Source: Pseudeuparius sepicola (lineage: Eukaryota; Arthropoda; Insecta; Coleoptera; Anthribidae). Taken from it: a stretch of DNA of 64,000 bases. Below are positions 57,430 through 64,000 of this stretch, piece by piece; position 1 is the stretch's first letter; every line of letters starts with the position of its first letter. The stretch lies in contig OY987301.1 in assembly GCA_963920635.1 (NCBI GenBank), forward strand, positions 21,866,501 to 21,930,500, given 5' to 3'. The notes under the pieces are model-generated. The model ran no database searches. It was not told where the DNA came from and saw only the letters and a list, made by a program, of their open reading frames with translations. The position numbers were made by a program, and so were the translations under genes.

Positions 57430-58940
57430 ACGTAACTGTAGCTAATAACGAAAATCCAACGGTATTGGACATTACCTTCTTTTGCCTTTGGGCATTTAGT
57501 GAAGAAATGCTGAATACCTTACTTTGCCAAAGGATTTTTTTAAAATGTTTACTAATACACTCTTTTGCAGCAGTCGTAATTTAGGAATGGATTGTAATAT
57601 GAATGTGGCAAAAATAGCAAACGAAGGAGCCAGAAATGCTGAGCCAGAAACATGTATTATCAAAAAACGTCATTTTTTGCGAATACATGGTTTTGCCTTT
57701 GTAGGGTACAGTAAATGTCGCCTCTGCCGTTGACCCTATAACCTATAACTAATAGTAGTTATAGGGAGAGGTATATTAAAGGTGTTTGGATTTTGTTCTC
57801 TGTGCAAAAATTTCCTTGCGCCTAAAATATTTTTGTATATTATAGGTGAAAAATTGATGCGTCTTATAATATATTGTGTATTTACAAAAAAATCTCATAT
57901 TTAAGTGTTTATTGACAAAATTCGAACAGGACAAGAAAACAAGCTAAACAAACCTTTGAGGAGTTAATTTGGTATCCCAATGTGTGACTTTTTCATATTT
58001 TGAAACATACACTTTGCATATAGGTAAACTTTTAATCATTTTTCGATTTCAAGATGGAGGACATCATTGTTTGTTTGATAGAAAAAAATTCTTAACTGTA
58101 AAGTTTCATTTTACGTATTTTTAGACTTTGAAGTGATAATTTCTTAAATCAGGGAAAATATAACCGTAGATAGTTACTATCTATAACCTATTTTTGACAA
58201 ATATTGAGACCAAATTTACTTCTTTATTACCTTCAGCAGCGTTTATTAAAATATCTTTTAACTATAAGGGCATTTAGATAGTTAAAAATAAGTAAATATT
58301 GACCAAAAATTGATGATAACATTTTCCTGGTCTTCAAAGCCCGATTTTAGGTAATAATAAACTAAATTAGGACCAAATAAAGTTTTCTAAAAGCTGAGCG
58401 TTTATGTAATTTATAATTAGGCTATAAATTAGTAGTTGTGGATAAAAAAAATTCTTCCTAGGTTTTTTGAACTTTAAACGATTAAAAAAAACAAATGGGT
58501 ACTATTTTACCTTTGTAGGTAATTCTCACCCAAACATTGGTAAACTTGACCAGGCATGTTTGTTGGGAAACATCCATTCGCAAATTTTCTATCGCATTTT
58601 AAAATCTCCTCTTGCCAACACTAGGCGAAGTTTAATTACGCGGGAACATTAAACCACAGAACGCTTGGGCAAAACTGTCAACTCACAATGGGCCGGTCGG
58701 CACTGGCAAAAAACGACCCACTTCTTACCTTCGGTCCCTTTTTGCCAGCTTTATCGAATTTCACAACATAAAATGTGCACTACGAACTACGACCAAAAAG
58801 CCAGCCCGTGATAGGTCGACTTGCTACAGGGGCGACAGGGTATATGTGAAGGGAAAATGTTGCAAAAAGTGCGTATACACAGCACATGGAGTTCCATTAG
58901 CCGGAACTAAGAGCATTCATCTGTTCTACCCATATTAACA
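57430..58940. other. Intronic DNA, no gene recognised
   Basis: AT-rich. Direct and inverted fragments such as CCTATAACCTATAACTA-ATAG-TAGTTATAGGG (57737-57768) are local. Nothing protein-like. Confidence 0.35.
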
Positions 58941-59292
58941 TTATTAGGGTAAATGTGTATAAGAGTACGCACTTAGTGAATAAGATACAATAACTTTTGC
59001 ATTTTATACCTGAAGGCATGTTTTTACGTTTTGTTTAGGTAAGTGATTGTTTTGTAACACGTTTTCAACCGTTTTTCTTGTATATTGTTATATAAACCTG
59101 AGATTTAAAACTTTATTGCCACTTCTGCAAGTGCGTACTATTATACACACATTTGTATAAGAGTCCGCAGATGAATGTCTATGAGTACGCATGTTATAGT
59201 TAGCCAGTTGTTAGAGATTATATAATTAAGCAAAACTAAAACATACAAGTACATTTTATTTACTGAATGTGCATTGGGCATATATAAAAATA

Positions 59293-59869
59293 AAGGGTGT
59301 TATTTAAGTACGTAGCCAAACATCAAGGGGTGATTCTTTGAGTGACCTACAACTTTTTGGTCTCTTGAATTTTGTTCGTATCTTGCTTCGTTTTCGAGAA
59401 AACAGCAACGCAACAGCAAAGCAATGACATACAATACAGTGGTTTTTATTTTTTCTCTCGAAAAGGAAGCACGACACGAACAAATTCAAGAGACCAAAAA
59501 GTTGTATTATTAGTTCCTTAATGCGAGAAAAATATAAAAGTTTTAAAAAAGTCAGAGGCCCACATTTTTTTTTTCAAAAATATTTGTCATGGTGCCCCCG
59601 GGATGCCACTGGACTTAATAATTTGAATCTACTCAGGGCTAAATTAGCCCCTCTCTAATGTAAATAGTAAATAACACTGTGAGATTTAAACAAAATCGGC
59701 TAAAGGATTATTAAGATGTTATTGAAAAAAGATTTTTTTAAAAAAAGGTTGACAACCTTTATCTTGAAAACTAAGCGATAATGGACTTCTCTTTATATAA
59801 ACTTTTCGTCTTAAAATCACTCAAAGAATCTCCACTTTAAGTTTGGCTACGTACTTAAATAACACCCTG
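59293..59869. mobile_element. Nested MITE with ~50 bp terminal inverted repeats, TA duplication
   Basis: TA at 59291-59292 and 59870-59871. The left end AAGGGTGTTATTTAAGTACG and the right end (reverse complement) CAGGGTGTTATTTAAGTACG continue pairing through TAGCCAAAC and GATTCTTTGAGTGA. Inside is a second palindrome at about 59345-59505 (CTTTTTGGTCTCTTGAATTT with AAATTCAAGAGACCAAAAAG). It inserted into the pogo-like element, so it is the younger of the two. Confidence 0.85.
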
Positions 59870-60004
59870 TATAGTAATGTTAGAAACTAACATCTTAGAT
59901 ATTTGGTACGTTATTAATTAAAGGTTAAATAATTGCCGTAAAAAATGTCAAAAATAAATTGTCACTCTTCACAATGAAAACAAGTGAATTGTCCAGTTAC
60001 ATAC

Positions 60005-60209
60005 GTTGTGCAGGATTCATGCCACCAATATTATTGCACTGAGAACACATAATCTAGTCTTCATCCGATTTCGAATATAAATCTCCACACCCCGGGCAAG
60101 TCGCATCTTCGTGGGATTCTTTGACTTTCTTAGTTTTTTGCTTCTGCAATGATTTAGATTTTGTGCAACTAGGTACTAATTTTCTCTTTGCTATTTTTTC
60201 TACTTTTGA
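60005..60209 (-). pseudogene. Transposase C-terminal zinc-finger remnant
   Basis: The reverse strand reads SKVEKIAKRKLVPSCTKSKS, then QKQKTKKVKESHEDATCPGC, GDLYSKSDED, stop, IMCSQCNNIGGMNP. A basic, Ser/Lys-rich linker followed by CPxC...DEDW(I)xCxxC is the usual tail of pogo/Jerky/Tigger-type transposases. The expected Trp after DED is a TAG stop here and the last His/Cys ligands are lost. The rest of the transposase is deleted, so this is a relic inside 58947-60662. Confidence 0.65.
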
Positions 60210-60664
60210 ATACTGCCACAATTATAAAATATTATGTATAAGAGTACGCACTGCGAACTCTTAAGACAACGACCGTTGCGTACTCTTATACATTCACGTG
60301 AAATTTCATGTTTTAGCATATTTCTTTTGCAGAAAATATGTTTTCTATATTTTTTAACTACAAAAGTGATATCCGTAACATACAAAAGCTCAACAAAACA
60401 TTTAATATATAGTAGCGTCAATATTTACCTTTAAAAAGTCTAATATCTCGACTGCCTACAATTACAGTGCGACACTATGAAATTTTGGAACGGCCATACT
60501 GTAAAAACACTGTCGGTAACGCAGATTTTCGCTGGTGATACTTCCATAAATTGGCGCTAGAATTATAATGTACCTTTTAAAAGAACCAGTAGATGGCGGT
60601 TTATATTAAATAGTGCTGGTGCGTACTCTTATGCCTGTGCGTACTCTTATACACATTTACCCTA

Positions 60665-61865
60665 TCATAACATAATGCTCGGAAATTAACGTTGAAAAGT
60701 TCTTCACACTTTATTAAGCAAAAGTTACCGTTGACTGCCATTTAGTTCCTAATAGCAGGTACCTAATAATATCTGTAGCAGGTATTCGATAAAATAATGT
60801 GCCCTAGGATTTTGTCAGTGCTAGCTTAAAATAGAAGTAAAGAAGAATCAATGAAAAACAAACACCTGAATAATGCTAAATTTTAAATCAAGTCCTATCT
60901 GTGTAGGATGACTCTCCAATGACCTTGTGGAAGATTTTCTAGGCGCATGCGCAAATTTGGATCGAATTTAGAGCTGGACTCTAAGCAGAGCGGCCTAGCA
61001 TTTATTTTGATTTGACTGCTTTATTTTTCAGTGCGTGTTTGCTCTTGGAGATCGATAATTATGGGTATTAATGCTTTATACCTAGGTACCTATTTTATTT
61101 TCACTTAGTCCGCTTTTGGATTCGTTCAAAATTATTGGTGCCGCTAGTTCAATCTTTTGCATAAATGTGACGTCGCTTGACACCAAGTGAATTTATAGTG
61201 TCGATCATGCGTAAAATGTAAGCTGGTATTTCTGCACTAGTGAACACCTAAAAATTCCAAATTTTATTTCAAAAACGGACAATAAAATTTGGTTTGCTAC
61301 TACTTCCTGTGTCACCTTGCATAAGTAGGTACTCTCTACCCCAAAGTCAAAAATTCAAGGGCAAGTAGATGGCAACGTGGTGCAAAGAAAAAGAAACTTT
61401 TCTTTCATAAAAGTGTAGTAAAGTATGTCAAATTTTCTGAAAAATACGTTTATAATAACTTGGAAAACAGCTTTCCGAGTAATATTCGCGACAATACAAA
61501 ACTAACATTGAAAAAAGTACAAGCATTCTTGGCAAACCTGAGTCCGTCTTTTATATCAAGTTCGTGGGTTCTTCGGTTACTTTTATTTGAATTGATAAAA
61601 AATTAATTGAAAATCGCAGAATTATTTGCCGAACTATGATATAAAACCGAATGTGCGGAATAAGTTGTCATGTCTCGCAATACTGATAATTTATAGTGAA
61701 TACCACCAAAGAAAATACTGCGTAGTAGTATTTTCTCTGATACCAAGAATCTCGATCCCTGCGTCACATTTGACCATTGTGTGTGACCGTTGACTGAAAT
61801 ATCCGAATATTTCAGTCAACGGTGTCACTCATCATTATTCGTGATATCCTATGTGATCTACCTTA
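60665..61865. other. Intronic DNA with two small hairpins
   Basis: Hairpins: AGAAAATACTGC with GTAGTATTTTCT (61712-61738), and GTGACCGTTGACTGAAATAT with ATATTTCAGTCAACGG (61779-61825). No gene or other repeat was identified. Confidence 0.5.
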
Positions 61866-61867
61866 TA

Positions 61868-62710
61868 GACCGGGAGATAGTGACAGATTTCTGGACGTGA
61901 TTTTACTCAGTATGCCTTGCAAAGGGCATTATGTGCACATATTCTCACAATAATAAGGAATGAATCAGAGAGTCATCCTGGGTTCTTCATGTGAAAAACT
62001 GAGTTTTCAATTATTCGAAAAATATGCGTTTTGATATGATTTTATACAGGCTGCCATGTTTTTTATAATGAAGTTCAAATAGAAAATTCCTCCTAGGCAT
62101 ACCGTTAGAGTGGGTCCAAAGGGCTATTATTGCCACGTGATATTGTATTTTAATAATTAATTTTTCCACGTTTCTGAACAGGCTGCCAATGAAAAGTATA
62201 CAAGTTCTTATTATGAAAATGCTGAAAAAAGGATGGCATACCTTTCGCGCATGTCCAAATACTGTTTAAATTGAATGTTATTTAATCATTTAAACGAGTT
62301 ATTCGATGTAAAGTGTACTTGGACATGCGCGAAAGGTATGCCATCCTTTTTTCAGCATTTTCATAATAAGAACTTGCATTGGCAGCCTGTTCAGAAACGT
62401 GGAAAAATTAATTATTAAAATACAAGATCACGTGGCAATAAAAGCCCTTTGGACCCACCCTAACAGTAGGCCTATGGTTTTCAGAGGAATTTTCTATTTG
62501 AACTTCATTATAAAAAAACATGGCAGCCTGTATAAAATCATATCAAAACGCATATTTTTCGAATAACTGAAAACTCAGTTTTTCACATGAAGAACCCAGG
62601 ATGACTCTCTGATTCTTACCTTATTATTGTGATAATATGTGCCACATAATGCCCTTTGCAAGGCATACTGAGTAAAATCACGTCCAAAAATCTGTCACTA
62701 TCTCCCGGTC
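61868..62710. mobile_element. Foldback element with ~395 bp arms
   Basis: The left arm (61868-62265) and right arm (62320-62710) are over 90 per cent complementary by eye. Ends: GACCGGGAGATAGTGACAGA and TCTGTCACTATCTCCCGGTC. Inner ends: GGACATGCGCGAAAGGTATG and its complement. Spacer about 55 bases. Internal TATACAGGCTGCCATGTTTT and its complement. No coding capacity. Confidence 0.9.
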
Positions 62711-62711
62711 C

Positions 62712-64000
62712 ATTATGACATCTTTGTGGTTGTTATACGGTGGGTCTGTAACCCAACCTGACAAAATAACTCTACCAGAACATTAATGAAGTGCTATATT
62801 GTCATCTGGGAAATGTTAAAACTTATCAGTGGATTTAGTTTATAATAGTTTGTAGAACGAACCGTTTGAAGATATCGGGCAATAAATTTAGAAGTTGCTT
62901 GTATTTACCGATTCAAGTTTATATCGCAGTGCACATACTGGAAAGTGCCCTCGGAAAAATTATTGTGGAGTAAAATCCTCAATATGATTTACACATCTGC
63001 ATTATGTCACACGGACAGCATAAGTAGTGCATATCTGCACCTAATTAAGGGCAGTTTGTGACGAGTTCGAGTGTATTTTTTATGAAGATTGCTCTGCGCA
63101 GAAAACGCAATAATTCTTCCTGGTATCCACTTTTCGTCCTGAAATTTCATTTGTAAGTCGTTCAGATGGAGAGACAAAACTCAAAGGGAAATTTCATTTT
63201 TGCCTGGAATGCTTGTACGGCATACCTGCCACGATTCCTTTGACCCCTCTCCTTTATTTCGACTTTTGCCTTCATCTCCGGAGGCGCGCCTCCCAAATAA
63301 AATGTGCCTGCGCTCAGAAATAGGAAATATTACTACTATTGATCTACATACATAGATTCAAATGTTTAGTAAAATAAAAAATAAGGCTATTTTTCTTTTG
63401 TTTTGTGATCAGCGGAAATTCCTATGCAGGTAATAACATAAAAATAATTTAAAAAAATAAAATCAAACCACTATATACCGCAGCAAAAAATATATTTTTT
63501 TATTTTTTAGTGCAAAACCATTCGTTTTGTAATTTGAATACCTACTACATGACAATTTTATTTTATTGTTGTTTTTATCATATCATATCTTTTTCATGAT
63601 TATGTTATAATGTTGTTAGAGTGTTGTTGAGAACGAATTTTCATTTAAGAGTAAATCCTTGTCCCAGACTCTCTAAAAAAATATTGTATGGTTATAAAAT
63701 GTGCAGAATTATTATGGAAGCATCAACGAATCTGTCATGAAATAAAATAGATCACTTAAACACAAAAATGTTGCGACTAACCACACAATAAAATATTTTA
63801 AAACAATTATTATTGATTCTCTACTTATTATTAGGTTATCTTCTTCTTGTTCTTCCTTTTTTTCTCTGCCCTTCCGAACAATTTAGCCAGTCGTTGCCTT
63901 CGCCTCCTGTGCGTTGGGTCGGGTATGTCCAGCTTTTGCTGCCCAACTTGATACCTTACTTTTTTACTTTTTTCCCTGGTTTTATCGTGATATGTACACT
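62712..64000. other. Intronic DNA, no gene recognised
   Basis: Non-repetitive, with a mixed-composition block at 63060-63320 (CATCTCCGGAGGCGCGCCTCC near 63272-63292). No exon of the ADAM-family gene was found. The last bases do not show an obvious exon. Confidence 0.35.

Larger units (their letters stand above)
58947..60662. mobile_element. Tc1/mariner-pogo-like element, deletion derivative
   Basis: Perfect 26-base terminal inverted repeats: GGGTAAATGTGTATAAGAGT then ACGCAC at 58947-58972, and the reverse complement at 60637-60662. TA flanks both ends (58945-58946, 60663-60664). The phrase TGTATAAGAGTACGCAC recurs in both orientations inside (59131-59150 minus, 59154-59171, 59179-59192, 60235-60251, 60278-60293 minus, 60619-60633 minus), probably as transposase binding sites. 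It retains only the 3' end of a transposase gene and is interrupted by another element at 59293-59869. Confidence 0.9.
35584..64000 (+). other. Presumed next intron of the ADAM-family gene, running off the window
   Basis: No exon encoding the rest of the propeptide, the HExxH metalloprotease motif, the disintegrin or Cys-rich parts was found in any forward frame after 35583. The rest of the gene should therefore lie beyond 64000. This assumes the gene continues in the same direction. Confidence 0.4.

Noticed and set aside
1..64000. CRISPR arrays, bacterial operons, ribosome binding sites, rRNA genes
   Set aside because: The window is eukaryotic in character. Repeats are inverted or dispersed and none has regular spacer organisation. 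No rRNA segments were recognised.

Overview
The window looks like an insect nuclear genome: AT-rich, with only short recognisable exons, very long introns and dense remains of transposable elements. The species cannot be fixed from the sequence; a beetle or hemipteran is possible. Almost none of the long open frames is a gene.

One host gene is supported, on the + strand. It is a secreted or membrane metalloprotease of the ADAM (M12B) family, seen only at its N-terminal end. Exon 1 (9676-9748) encodes an initiator Met and a hydrophobic signal peptide and ends in phase 1 at a GTAAGT donor. Exon 2 (26696-26841) starts in the matching phase and encodes an ADAM-type propeptide segment. A 54-base exon (35530-35583), phase 0 at both ends, encodes a Gly/Arg-rich insert and may be alternative. 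Intron 1 is about 16.9 kb and intron 2 about 8.7 kb. The intron after 35583 runs off the window, so the remaining domains must lie beyond 64000.

1-9300 (upstream): foldback repeats, a Penelope-like retroelement fragment (6332-7018) and GC-rich repeat pieces. Intron 1: dispersed inverted and direct repeats, three diverged copies of one ~280 bp module (18.35, 20.0 and 22.49 kb), a ~120 bp minisatellite (22.85-23.34 kb) and a motif array with a 17-base core ending just before exon 2. Intron 2: a terminal-inverted-repeat element filled with GGTCTA-like motifs (27936-28550) and a pre-miRNA-like hairpin. After 35583: a hAT transposase remnant, a nearly identical 6.07 kb tandem duplication (39693-51828), a 3 kb foldback element with a near-perfect 350 bp palindrome, a pogo-like element with repeated subterminal sites and a nested MITE, and another large foldback element.

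The most interesting signal is a set of hammerhead-ribozyme motifs recognised by eye: one at 36700-36782 (+), a divergent pair in the two arms of the palindrome (52314-52353 minus and 52875-52914 plus), one at 55942-55979 (minus), and a decayed one at 15763-15803 (+). The intact ones share the core CUGANGA/GAAA and a very short self-complementary stem III (ACCGGU, AGCGCU, ACGUACGU), as known for Penelope-like elements and retrozymes. Those on the + strand lie in the sense direction of the host introns and could cleave the pre-mRNA or excised introns if active.
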